DNA from: 2-01-FULL-41-26 sp964587505
GTDB taxonomy: Bacteria; Patescibacteriota; Minisyncoccia; 2-02-FULL-40-12; GWA2-44-9
Direction: 5' to 3'
Length of the DNA: 39,828 nt
Assembly (NCBI GenBank): GCA_964587505.1
Contig: CAZPLD010000002.1
Coordinates: forward strand, 1 to 39,828
Shown here: one piece after another, positions 8,410 through 16,019 of the stretch
Numbering within the stretch: the stretch's first letter is position 1
Layout of the letters: each line of letters starts with the position of its first letter
The notes under the pieces: model-generated
What the model saw: the letters and a program-made list of their open reading frames with translations, nothing else
The model's database searches: none
What the model was told of the DNA's origin: nothing
Program-made: the position numbers and the translations under genes

Positions 8410-9475
8410 AAAGTTTAATTATATTAGTCCAATCAAATTCTTTGGCTCTTTTTATCCCGTTTGCACCTAAAGTTTCAGCTAAATCTTTATCTGATAATAT
8501 TTTTCTCATCGCATTTGCGACCTCAATCGGATCATGTTTAATCAAAAAACCGTTAACGTTATTAAAAATAGCCGCTTCCGCTCCGGTATTATATGCCCCG
8601 ACTACCGGAATTCCACAGGCGCCTGCTTCTAAATATACCATGCCAAACCCCTCGACAGTATCCGGTTCGGTTATAGAAGTCATGACAAACAACTCGGCGG
8701 AATTATAATATTTGAGCAGATCATCATCGCTTATTTTCTCCAAAAAAATAACTCTGTCTTTTAATCCAAGGCCGGATACAAGATTCTTAAGCTCGTCAAA
8801 ATAGGATGCCATGCTCTGATAACCGATAATTACATATTTTAAATCAGGAAACTCTTCAGAAATTATTTTGAAAGCCGGAATAGAAACATGGTAACCTTTG
8901 CGAGGTTTAAGCGCTCCGACCGTTAACACAAAGGGGAATGGCAATATTTTTTTATCAGGTGAAATTGGGTGAAAAAAATTAGTATCAACGCCAACGGGCA
9001 CAATAGCTTCTCCTTTTAGTTTCAGGCCGCTTTTTTCTATCTGCCGTTTGGTAAACTCGCTGACAACAAGCACTTTTTTAGCCCTCCGATACGCCCAGCG
9101 CATAAAAAAATTCCTGACCGGCGTTCCGTGTCCGAGTAAAGAATATGTGGCTAATGCGTGAATAACGATTTTCTTTTTCTGCCATAAATTGGCCATATTA
9201 AGAATAATGGCGTTAGGGTTTACATCGTAGCAAAGAACTACATCATAAGACTTAATAAAATTTCGAATTCGCAATAACGTAAAAGGCAAAAGCAAAAAGT
9301 TTTTCACGGACAACCTTAAAGGGACTGTCAATTTGGGCAAGTTTGAGGCATCTTTTTTTTCAACAATAAAACCCACCTCGTGGCCATGCGCCTTAAAACC
9401 TTCGGCTACTTTCAGGGATAGCCGGCCCCACCCGACATTGGGATTTAAATTGTCAACCACAATGCAAATTCTCAT
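8384..9475 (-). CDS. GT4 glycosyltransferase
   Basis: A second GT-B fold transferase of 363 residues. It starts MRICIVVDNLNPNVGWGRLS; the acceptor loop is GWGR rather than the more usual GG. The C-terminal domain shows LTVGALKPRKGYHVSIPAF and ITEPDTVEGFGMVYLEAGACGIPVVG, the nucleotide-sugar site with its two glutamates. It overlaps the methyltransferase upstream by 4 bp (ATGA) and the next GT4 by 26 bp, so the three genes are tightly coupled. It resembles mannosyl- and other hexosyltransferases of glycan loci, but the linkage formed cannot be told from sequence. Confidence 0.92.
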   Translation of the reverse strand: MRICIVVDNLNPNVGWGRLSLKVAEGFKAHGHEVGFIVEKKDASNLPKLTVPLRLSVKNFLLLPFTLLRIRNFIKSYDVVLCYDVNPNAIILNMANLWQKKKIVIHALATYSLLGHGTPVRNFFMRWAYRRAKKVLVVSEFTKRQIEKSGLKLKGEAIVPVGVDTNFFHPISPDKKILPFPFVLTVGALKPRKGYHVSIPAFKIISEEFPDLKYVIIGYQSMASYFDELKNLVSGLGLKDRVIFLEKISDDDLLKYYNSAELFVMTSITEPDTVEGFGMVYLEAGACGIPVVGAYNTGAEAAIFNNVNGFLIKHDPIEVANAMRKILSDKDLAETLGANGIKRAKEFDWTNIIKLYEDSIFIR

Positions 9476-10728
9476 ATAATTTTCGGCTTTGGTATGGGAA
9501 TAATAAATTTCCCGCCTTGTTTTTTAAATTCGGAGAGATTGGCCATAATTTCGTCCGCGAAATTCCAAGCCAATATTAATGCGTAATCGGGTTTCTTCTT
9601 TAAAAGATGGTCGTCCGAATATACCGGAATATGCATGCCGGGAGAATACCGGCCAATCTTTATTTGTGTTTTCTCGGTTAAAAAGTCCAGATAATTAACG
9701 TCGAGCTTGCAGTAATTCAAAAGAGTATTTCCTTTGGCCGGCGCCGTAACGCCAACAACAGTTTTTCCTTGTTTTTTCAAATCCATAATCAAGTTAAGCA
9801 GAGCCGTTCTTTGATTCTTTACTTTAGATGCAAAATTTTTCAATTTTTTTTCAGAATAAAGATCCTTTTCCTCATCAGTTAAACAAAGATTGACAGACTT
9901 TTTTACCGGATGTTTACCTTTTAAACCTATGTAATAGCGCATACTTCCGCCATGGATAGGCGATTTCTTAATATCAAATAACTCCAGACCAAACCTCTTC
10001 AAATAATGTTTTATCGGCTTAACGGATAGGTAGCAAACGTGTTCGTGATATATCGTATCGTATTCAAGATTATTAATCAGATCTAAAGCATATGGCGATT
10101 CAGCCACAATAACACCGTTCTTCGACAACAATCTGGCCATCCCTCTCACGGTGCTATCAAGTTCAAATATGTGTCCAAAACAATTAGTGGCAGTAATGAC
10201 CTTTGCCGAACCGTACTTTTGATGAATTTTGTCAGCTATTTCTTCGTTAAAAAAATCGATAATCGTATCAATACCGCTATCTATCGCTTTTTGGCCTGCC
10301 GTTTCGGACGGATCAACCCCGAGGACTTTGTATCCTAGATTTTTAAAACCTTGGAGTAGTACGCCTACATTGCTTCCTATATCTATCACCAATGAACCCT
10401 GGGGTGCTGAAAATTTTTTATCTATATCTTCCGCCATAGAATAATAATGTTCTCTTCCTGTCTTAGTAGTCGAAGATTCATAAGGATAGTCTCTTTGAAA
10501 CAAAATCTCAGGGTGGATTATGTAATCTATTTGCAGTAACCCGCACCTCCTACAACTAACCAGCCGCAAAGGATAATTAACTTCCTGGTCCAACAACTGA
10601 CTGGGTTTCAAAAATGCATCCGACGGGGGATGGTGTCCGAGGTCAAGCACGAGAAAAAGGTCGCTTCCGCGACACATATGACATTGGGTCACATATTTCC
10701 CGCTTTGTAATAGTCCCAATAAACTCAT
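9472..10728 (-). CDS. Sugar C-methyltransferase (NDP-hexose C-methyltransferase family)
   Basis: Adds a methyl group to a carbon of an NDP-keto-sugar to make a branched deoxysugar, as in the TylC3/TcaB9 group. Three domains are visible: an N-terminal zinc-binding domain with C16/C19 and C59/C62, a SAM-binding core with VIDIGSNVGVLLQGF and GVDPSE, and a C-terminal domain with VVGVTAPAKGNTLLNY and ALILAWNFADEI. The catalytic signature TIYHEH is present around residue 220. At 418 residues the length is normal. The ATG at 10728 is the first gene of the large minus operon. It lies 14 nt from a -10 box of the divergent promoter at 10743-10790, so the leader is about 8 nt and has no Shine-Dalgarno site. 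Confidence 0.93.
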   Translation of the reverse strand: MSLLGLLQSGKYVTQCHMCRGSDLFLVLDLGHHPPSDAFLKPSQLLDQEVNYPLRLVSCRRCGLLQIDYIIHPEILFQRDYPYESSTTKTGREHYYSMAEDIDKKFSAPQGSLVIDIGSNVGVLLQGFKNLGYKVLGVDPSETAGQKAIDSGIDTIIDFFNEEIADKIHQKYGSAKVITATNCFGHIFELDSTVRGMARLLSKNGVIVAESPYALDLINNLEYDTIYHEHVCYLSVKPIKHYLKRFGLELFDIKKSPIHGGSMRYYIGLKGKHPVKKSVNLCLTDEEKDLYSEKKLKNFASKVKNQRTALLNLIMDLKKQGKTVVGVTAPAKGNTLLNYCKLDVNYLDFLTEKTQIKIGRYSPGMHIPVYSDDHLLKKKPDYALILAWNFADEIMANLSEFKKQGGKFIIPIPKPKII

Positions 10729-10742
10729 GGTGGGTTAATAAG

Positions 10743-10790
10743 ATATTACAAAAAAAGCACTTGAAAAGCAAACATAAATTATGGTATAGT
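10743..10790. promoter_or_regulatory. Divergent promoter pair sharing one -35 element (copy 1)
   Basis: The element TTGAAAAGCAA lies at 10761-10771. Read on +, TTGAAA is a -35, with an 18-nt spacer to TATAGT (10785-10790). Read on -, TTGCTT (10766-10771) is a -35, with a 17-nt spacer to TAATAT (10743-10748). It serves the dehydrogenase (+) and the large glycan operon (-). Confidence 0.7.
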
Positions 10791-10799
10791 TTTTTCATC

Positions 10800-11525
10800 T
10801 TGAAGAGATTTATCAATAAAAAAATAGTAGTGATCACTGGCGCATCGAGAGGCCTTGGCAAAGCCCTGGCTGAATCATTTTCTAATCCCGAGAATATTTT
10901 GGTCCTGTGTTCTAGAGACATAGAAGAATTAAAGACAGTTTGTGGCAGCTTAAAAAAGAAAGGAGCCAACTGTTATCCAGCCCGAGCAGATGTTGCAAAG
11001 AAAAAAGATATCGTTAAATTTATCCGAACAACCCTTAAAAAATTCTCAAAAATTGATATTTTGATCAATAATGCGGGAACTACTCATAAAGCAAAGCTAT
11101 TAGAAAAAATAGCTGACAAAGAGTTTGATCTGTGCCTCAAGACAAATCTTAATTCTGTTTTTTACACATTAAAAGAAGTGATTCCGTCAATGAAAAAAAG
11201 AGGGTCAGGAACTATAGTCACCATTTCCTCAACTGCAGGTAAACGAGGCAACCCTGATTTTGCCGCTTATTCAACAAGCAAGTTCGCCGTAACCGGATTA
11301 ATGCAATCTGCTGCTCGTTATTTAGGCAACTATAAAATTAGGTGCATTACCATTTTACCGGCCGGAATGAATACGGCTATGAGAAGATACATACTCGGGA
11401 AAGAAGATGCAAACAAACAGCAACCTCCAGAATCGGTAGCAGAAATAATCAAAAACATAATTGAAGATCCGATTAAATTCCCAAACGGCTCGGAAATAGA
11501 GATACGCGACAGTAAGATTATTTGA
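10800..11525 (+). CDS. Short-chain dehydrogenase/reductase
   Basis: An NAD(P)-dependent oxidoreductase of the classical SDR family, about 241 residues. The cofactor loop is TGASRGLG close to the N-terminus, followed by INNAG and the catalytic ISSTAG...YSTSK triad (Ser, Tyr, Lys). Frames run open upstream to an ATG at 10614, but that region lies inside the divergent gene and its promoter. The start chosen is TTG at 10800, 9 nt after the -10 box TATAGT. This gives LKRFINKKIVVITGAS, exactly the usual SDR length before the cofactor loop, and implies a leaderless or nearly leaderless mRNA. The stop overlaps the convergent cupin gene by 8 bp. The substrate may be an NDP-sugar or a lipid; it is not visible. 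Confidence 0.88.
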   Translation: MKRFINKKIVVITGASRGLGKALAESFSNPENILVLCSRDIEELKTVCGSLKKKGANCYPARADVAKKKDIVKFIRTTLKKFSKIDILINNAGTTHKAKLLEKIADKEFDLCLKTNLNSVFYTLKEVIPSMKKRGSGTIVTISSTAGKRGNPDFAAYSTSKFAVTGLMQSAARYLGNYKIRCITILPAGMNTAMRRYILGKEDANKQQPPESVAEIIKNIIEDPIKFPNGSEIEIRDSKII

Positions 11526-11910
11526 CTAACTGAACCTTAAAAGTATCCTCTTCAAAACTTTTCATGTCTCGAGAATAGTCGGTTAAAACAATGATGGATG
11601 ACTTTTTTGTGGCAATATAAGCATGGATAAATCCCGGGGGGATCGAAACAAAATCTCCGGGTCCCGTAATCTTGGTCGTTTTTTTACCGCCTTGAAAATG
11701 CTTAGTTACTAATTTTATCTCCCCATCAAGAACATATGTGTATTGGGTCTGTTTTTTGTGATAATGATTTGCCCTAACGACACCCTTTTCAAAAGTAATA
11801 AACCCAACATGCTTAATGGGCACTTTTTCCAAAATATCAACTATCGCCCCTCTTTTATCAGTATGGATCGGCTTGATTTTCCTAAAAGTAACCTTGGCTA
11901 AATTTTTCAT
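11518..11910 (-). CDS. RmlC-like cupin, probable sugar-nucleotide isomerase/epimerase
   Basis: A single-domain cupin of about 130 residues. Motifs are DKRGAIVDILEKVPIKHVGF, ANHYHKKQTQYTYVLDGEI (metal/substrate His pair) and GDFVSIPPGFIHAYIA. This matches small RmlC/FdtA/WbuC-type cupins of deoxysugar pathways, which isomerise or epimerise dTDP-4-keto sugars. The frame is open up to 11994, but the ATG at 11910 is preferred: it gives the family N-terminus and lies 10 nt after the -10 TATGAT (11921-11926), implying almost no leader. A longer form would run through the divergent promoter. It could instead be a non-catalytic cupin. It pairs with the SDR (convergent) and the FrhB-like operon (divergent). 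Confidence 0.8.
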   Translation of the reverse strand: MKNLAKVTFRKIKPIHTDKRGAIVDILEKVPIKHVGFITFEKGVVRANHYHKKQTQYTYVLDGEIKLVTKHFQGGKKTTKITGPGDFVSIPPGFIHAYIATKKSSIIVLTDYSRDMKSFEEDTFKVQLVK

Positions 11911-11920
11911 ATCACAAAAT

Positions 11921-11967
11921 ATCATACAAAAAATATGTTTGAAAAGCAAGTAAAAGTATCGTATGAT
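11921..11967. promoter_or_regulatory. Divergent promoter pair sharing one -35 element (copy 2)
   Basis: TTGAAAAGCAA lies at 11939-11949. On +, TTGAAA, 17 nt, TATGAT (11962-11967), then 7 nt to a GTG start at 11975. On -, TTGCTT, 17 nt, TATGAT (11921-11926), then 10 nt to the cupin ATG at 11910. This is the cleanest of the four copies. Confidence 0.78.
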
Positions 11968-11974
11968 GGCTCCT

Positions 11975-13321
11975 GTGTGGTGGGAAAAACTCAAAAACGA
12001 AATACTGGATACCGATCTGTATACCCGCTCGGGAACGGAAGTCGGGGTTTCGAACGGAACTCTTAAATTAGAGGAAAGAGATGGAGATTATTTTACGGTT
12101 AAGGTTTCCGATGAAGACATACCCGAAGTATCCTATAGGGCATCCTCCGATTTGGTCACAAATTATCCCAAACTAAATCAGTTTGTTTTTGGAAAACTAC
12201 CCAAAAACTGGCTAATTGGTAACTATAAAAAGATATTCGTCGGCCATATCATAAACAAAGATATCCGGAGAAATGCTTCTTCGGGAGGAATTATTAGCGG
12301 AACTCAGCTTTATCTTTTAAAAAAAGGTGTAATTGAAGGGGCAATTACACTTCGAATGCGCTACGACAAGCCCTACCTAACAGAGCCGATCATAGCCAAG
12401 GATGAAGAGGACATAAGAGAAGGCGCCCAGAGCAAATATACCACAGCCCCGTTAAACCAGATTCTTGCTGAACTTCCGGGAAGTTATCAATCTCTTTCTT
12501 ATACCGGCTTGCCTGAACAAATAGCCTCAATAAGAAAGCTTCAAATACTCGGCCATCCCAGCGTAAAGCCAATACAATATATTTTGGGATTTTTTTATGG
12601 TGAGACCCTTGGATTCAGCGCGATAAAAAGTTTGTTGCGAGCTCATGGAGAAAAAAGTGTAGGCCAGATAAAATCACTCTCCTTCAGAGCTGGAGAATGG
12701 CCGGGACATCTTAGGGCGGAATTAAAAAATGGCAAGGTCATAAACGTTAAAAAATTCTACGCTAACTATCTAAGCCCGTCGCACATTACAAAATACTCTC
12801 TCTATCAAGTTGACTATACAGCTGAACTGGCAGATATTTCTTCTGGAGACGCCTGGGCACCTGTCTACGAAGAGCGGGGCAAGGGTTGGTCAGTAGTAAT
12901 TGCAAGAACACAGAAGGGGCTTGAACTCCTGGAAGAAATGATGGAAAACAAGATAATAAACCTTAAGGAAATATCCGAAAAAGAACTCATCAACATGCAT
13001 TCCCTTGGTCTTGATATCAAAAAAAGGGGCGCATTTATAAGAATCGAAAGGAGGCAAAAGAAAGGCCTGCCTGTTCCTGAATTTGGCTATAAACCGGTTA
13101 ATATTACAAAGTCAAGAAAACTTTTCGAATCATTCGTCGGATTTACCATATGGCTTTTTCATTTAAAAGTTATGGTCTGGATTTTGGAGAAAATGCCGGT
13201 CTCGATTATCGGACAATTATTTGTCTATACTCGAAGCATTTGGAAGAAATCAACAAAAACAGTTAAAAAAGAGGGGTTAGAAGGTTTAAAATTCGAAATT
13301 AAATCATTACCGGACTTATAA
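11975..13321 (+). CDS. Cysteine-free homologue of F420-hydrogenase/dehydrogenase beta subunit (FrhB family)
   Basis: FrhB-family proteins are normally flavin and Fe-S oxidoreductases that carry an N-terminal ferredoxin CxxCxxCxxxC. Here the equivalent stretch near residues 15-28 reads DLYTRSGTEVGVSN: Tyr16, Ser19, Glu22 and Ser26 stand at exactly the cysteine spacing. Downstream, GLPEQIASIRKLQ replaces the usual GLPCQI, FFYGETL lacks the usual Cys, and YSLYQVDYTAELADISSGDAW lacks the usual cysteines before the aspartate. The whole protein has no cysteine. The fold otherwise looks intact (NASSGGIISG, SKYTTAPLN, ELADISSGD). Start: ATGs at 11963 and 11966 lie inside the -10 box, while the in-frame GTG at 11975 is 7 nt beyond it. 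It heads an operon with a methyltransferase-like and an amidotransferase gene. A flavin-only or structural role is an inference. Confidence 0.85.
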   Translation: MWWEKLKNEILDTDLYTRSGTEVGVSNGTLKLEERDGDYFTVKVSDEDIPEVSYRASSDLVTNYPKLNQFVFGKLPKNWLIGNYKKIFVGHIINKDIRRNASSGGIISGTQLYLLKKGVIEGAITLRMRYDKPYLTEPIIAKDEEDIREGAQSKYTTAPLNQILAELPGSYQSLSYTGLPEQIASIRKLQILGHPSVKPIQYILGFFYGETLGFSAIKSLLRAHGEKSVGQIKSLSFRAGEWPGHLRAELKNGKVINVKKFYANYLSPSHITKYSLYQVDYTAELADISSGDAWAPVYEERGKGWSVVIARTQKGLELLEEMMENKIINLKEISEKELINMHSLGLDIKKRGAFIRIERRQKKGLPVPEFGYKPVNITKSRKLFESFVGFTIWLFHLKVMVWILEKMPVSIIGQLFVYTRSIWKKSTKTVKKEGLEGLKFEIKSLPDL

Positions 13322-13326
13322 ATTTT

Positions 13327-14037
13327 ATGGAAAACACATTTACAATAGACGAGGTAAGAAGTTTTTGGGACAAAACGGCTCTTGTTTATGAGCCTCTTAA
13401 TAAAAAGGTGGGGTATGTCCACACACAGAGATTTGAAAAAGCAATGGAATTCGGAAAAATCAAGCCAGGGCAAAAAATATTAAACATCTGGTCAAGAACC
13501 GGATTGTTAATCTCTTATTTGAGGGGGGTTGAAAACTTAGAAATTCACAATAGAGAAGTATCTTTAGAAATGATTAAAATTGCCCAAGGAAGATATCCAA
13601 AAGAAGAATTCGAGTTAACCGATCTTGAAAACTTATCCGAATTCGATAACAACTGCTTTGACAGGATTATTTCTCTTGAGACATTAGAACATACGCCAAA
13701 ACCGACAGTATTTTTAAAAGAACTGCATAGAATTCTCAAACCGGATGGAATTTTGATCATGAGCTTGCCGCCTAAGGGAGAAGAAGTTCCTGAATTCATT
13801 TACAAACTGTTCTTCAAAGACCACGGCGAAGGACCTCATAACTTCCTTTGGCCAAAGGACGTGAAGAAATTAATTCGAGAGTCAGGCCTTACTTTATTGT
13901 CCCATAAACCATACATCATATTCCCTTTTGGAAACGATGCCGTCATGAAACGGGGTGAAAAGATACTTACTGGTTTATTTGGCAAAACCCCCCTCGCCAA
14001 CTTTGGCGTCAGACATTTCTATGTTTGTAAAAAATAA
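13327..14037 (+). CDS. Methyltransferase-like protein with altered SAM motif
   Basis: A 236-residue protein of class I methyltransferase fold. The later motifs are normal: FDRIISLETLEHTPKP, FLKELHRILKPDGILIMSLPP and KKLIRESGLTLLSH. Motif I, however, reads ILNIWSRTGLL (residues 51-61) where active enzymes read like LDxGCGTG. The acidic residue that usually holds the SAM ribose is replaced in the segment EIHNREVS. SAM binding is therefore doubtful, although some families tolerate such changes and the rest of the chain is not decayed. It begins 6 nt after the FrhB-like gene and is followed 15 nt later by the amidotransferase, so all three are cotranscribed. Possible roles are a pseudoenzyme partner or binding of another ligand. 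Confidence 0.83.
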   Translation: MENTFTIDEVRSFWDKTALVYEPLNKKVGYVHTQRFEKAMEFGKIKPGQKILNIWSRTGLLISYLRGVENLEIHNREVSLEMIKIAQGRYPKEEFELTDLENLSEFDNNCFDRIISLETLEHTPKPTVFLKELHRILKPDGILIMSLPPKGEEVPEFIYKLFFKDHGEGPHNFLWPKDVKKLIRESGLTLLSHKPYIIFPFGNDAVMKRGEKILTGLFGKTPLANFGVRHFYVCKK

Positions 14038-14051
14038 TGTAACCTTACCAT

Positions 14052-16019
14052 ATGTGCGGAATATTTGGTTTTGTAAAAACTAAAGAATCGGCTGGAATTT
14101 CGGATAAGAATCTTTTAATAAATCTCATTAAATTATCTGAATCAAGAGGTAAAGAATCATCCGGAATTGCATATAGAAACAGTGATAAAATAGGCGTTTT
14201 AAAGATGCCCGAAAGAGGATCGCGGCTAATCGAAAGTCCTGTATATAAAAAAATCATTGCGAAGAATCTTAGGCCGCCTTTTGCTGTTATGGGTCACGCC
14301 CGATTAGTAACAAACGGGCTGCTCGAGGATAATCTAAACAATCAGCCGGTTATTAAAGATGGGGTTGTTGGAATACACAATGGCATTATCGTAAACGACT
14401 CTCAAATTTGGAAAAAATTTAGCAGTTTATCTAAAAACAGCAGCGTTGATACTGAAGCATTACTTGCGCTTATCAGACATTTCGAAAAAGACGGTAAGTC
14501 TTTACCTAATGCAATCATTGCTTCTTTCAAAGAAATCGAGGGTACGGCATCTGTTGCCTTGCTCTTTAATAACTTCCCTTATTTATTGCTTGCAACAAAT
14601 AACGGCTCGCTTTATTTTGCAGAAAAAAATAATTTATTAATTTTTGCTTCTGAAGAATTTATTCTAAATTCTTTACTTAATAAAGTCGGCCTTAGCAAGT
14701 TAAAAATCCAAAGAATAGAACCAAACGAGGCTTATTTAATTAAAATCAATGACTTTGATAAAACAAAATTCTCATTAAGCTACCTGGACAACGGCAGATT
14801 CTATCCCATTAAATCTCAAGCAGAATTGAGCATTGACGATTTATCTGACTACAAAAAAACAAATGGCGACTTGCCCCCAAGTCTTGTAACTGACATTAAA
14901 ATACCTGAAAGTTTTCCAATGTTAGATGATCATTCCGTTAGTTTTCTTCGGAGATGTTCAAAATGCATCCTCCCGGAAACTATGCCGTTTATTAATTTTG
15001 ACATTAACGGGGTTTGTAATTATTGTCGAAACTACCAAAAAATTAAATTCCGGCCGGAGAGCGACCTTAAGCAGTTAATTTTAAGCAAAAAAGATATAAA
15101 TTCAAAGTTTGATTGCGTTGTCCCATTAAGCGGCGGCAGAGACTCGAGTTTCGCGCTTCACTACACAAAAAAAGTGCTGGAACTGAATCCCATTGCCTAT
15201 TCTTACGACTGGGGAATGCTTACTGATCTTGGCAGAAGAAATCAGGCCAGAATGTGCGGGAAACTCGGGGTAGAACACATATTAGTTTCGGCTGATATCA
15301 GAAAAAAAAGAAACAACATAAGAAAAAACGTGCTGGCTTGGTTAAAAAAACCCGACCTTGGAATAGTCCCTCTTTTTATGGCAGGAGATAAACAGTATTT
15401 TTATTTTGCGAATCAATTGAGTAAAAACATCGGCGGTGCGCCTATTTTATACGCAGAAAATCCTTACGAGAAAACTGACTTTAAATCAGGTTTTTGCGGA
15501 GTGCCTCCCGTGTTTAATATTGAGCATACATATAATCTCGGTCTTGCCAATAAAATTAAATTGGGTAGCCATTACCTCAAAGAGTTCGTAAAAAATCCCG
15601 CTCTAATTAATTCGTCGGCGATTGACACGCTTGGTGCATATATTTCATCTTATTTCATTTCTCATGATTATCTATCTCTGTATTTATATAAAAAATGGAA
15701 TGAAGAGGAAATTACTTCAACACTTACAAATCAATATGGTTGGGAATTAGCCACTGATACCAAAACCAGCTGGCGAATCGGAGACGGCACAGCTGCTTTG
15801 TATAATTTTATATATTATTCGATTGCGGGTTTCACGGAGGCAGATACTTTCCGTAGCAACCAGATAAGAGGAGGAGAAATCAGCCGCGATTTAGCTCTTA
15901 AGCTTGTCCGAGAAGAAAATATTCCAAGATATGAGTCAATAAAATGGTATTGTGATATTATCGGCATCGATTTTAAGGATACCCTCAATAAGATTCTGAG
16001 CATTCCTAAACTATACTAA
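14052..16019 (+). CDS. Fused class II glutaminase / N-acetyl-sugar amidotransferase (WbpG/WbuX-like)
   Basis: A 655-residue two-domain enzyme. Residues 1-230 form a class II glutamine amidotransferase: MCGIFGF with nucleophile Cys2, SRGKESSGIA, GHARLVTNG and GIHNGI, as in GlmS and PurF. After a linker comes a WbpG-like synthetase: a zinc site with C302/C305 and C322/C325 (CSKCILPE, GVCNYCRNY), then the ATP PP-loop PLSGGRDSS (about 358-366). WbpG-type enzymes turn the acetamido group of a nucleotide sugar into an amidine and normally draw ammonia from separate HisH/HisF-like partners. No such genes are in this window, and the fused glutaminase would supply ammonia directly. Last gene of the + operon; the stop overlaps the convergent gene by 4 bp. 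Product chemistry is inferred. Confidence 0.9.
   Translation: MCGIFGFVKTKESAGISDKNLLINLIKLSESRGKESSGIAYRNSDKIGVLKMPERGSRLIESPVYKKIIAKNLRPPFAVMGHARLVTNGLLEDNLNNQPVIKDGVVGIHNGIIVNDSQIWKKFSSLSKNSSVDTEALLALIRHFEKDGKSLPNAIIASFKEIEGTASVALLFNNFPYLLLATNNGSLYFAEKNNLLIFASEEFILNSLLNKVGLSKLKIQRIEPNEAYLIKINDFDKTKFSLSYLDNGRFYPIKSQAELSIDDLSDYKKTNGDLPPSLVTDIKIPESFPMLDDHSVSFLRRCSKCILPETMPFINFDINGVCNYCRNYQKIKFRPESDLKQLILSKKDINSKFDCVVPLSGGRDSSFALHYTKKVLELNPIAYSYDWGMLTDLGRRNQARMCGKLGVEHILVSADIRKKRNNIRKNVLAWLKKPDLGIVPLFMAGDKQYFYFANQLSKNIGGAPILYAENPYEKTDFKSGFCGVPPVFNIEHTYNLGLANKIKLGSHYLKEFVKNPALINSSAIDTLGAYISSYFISHDYLSLYLYKKWNEEEITSTLTNQYGWELATDTKTSWRIGDGTAALYNFIYYSIAGFTEADTFRSNQIRGGEISRDLALKLVREENIPRYESIKWYCDIIGIDFKDTLNKILSIPKLY

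Noticed and set aside
10614..10799. N-terminal extension of the dehydrogenase from an ATG at 10614
   Set aside because: It runs through the divergent C-methyltransferase gene and the promoter region and adds 62 residues that do not look like an SDR N-terminus. TTG 10800 fits the family and the -10 box.
11963..11974. ATG starts at 11963 and 11966 for the FrhB-like protein
   Set aside because: Both lie inside the TATGAT -10 box; GTG 11975 is 7 nt downstream and in frame.
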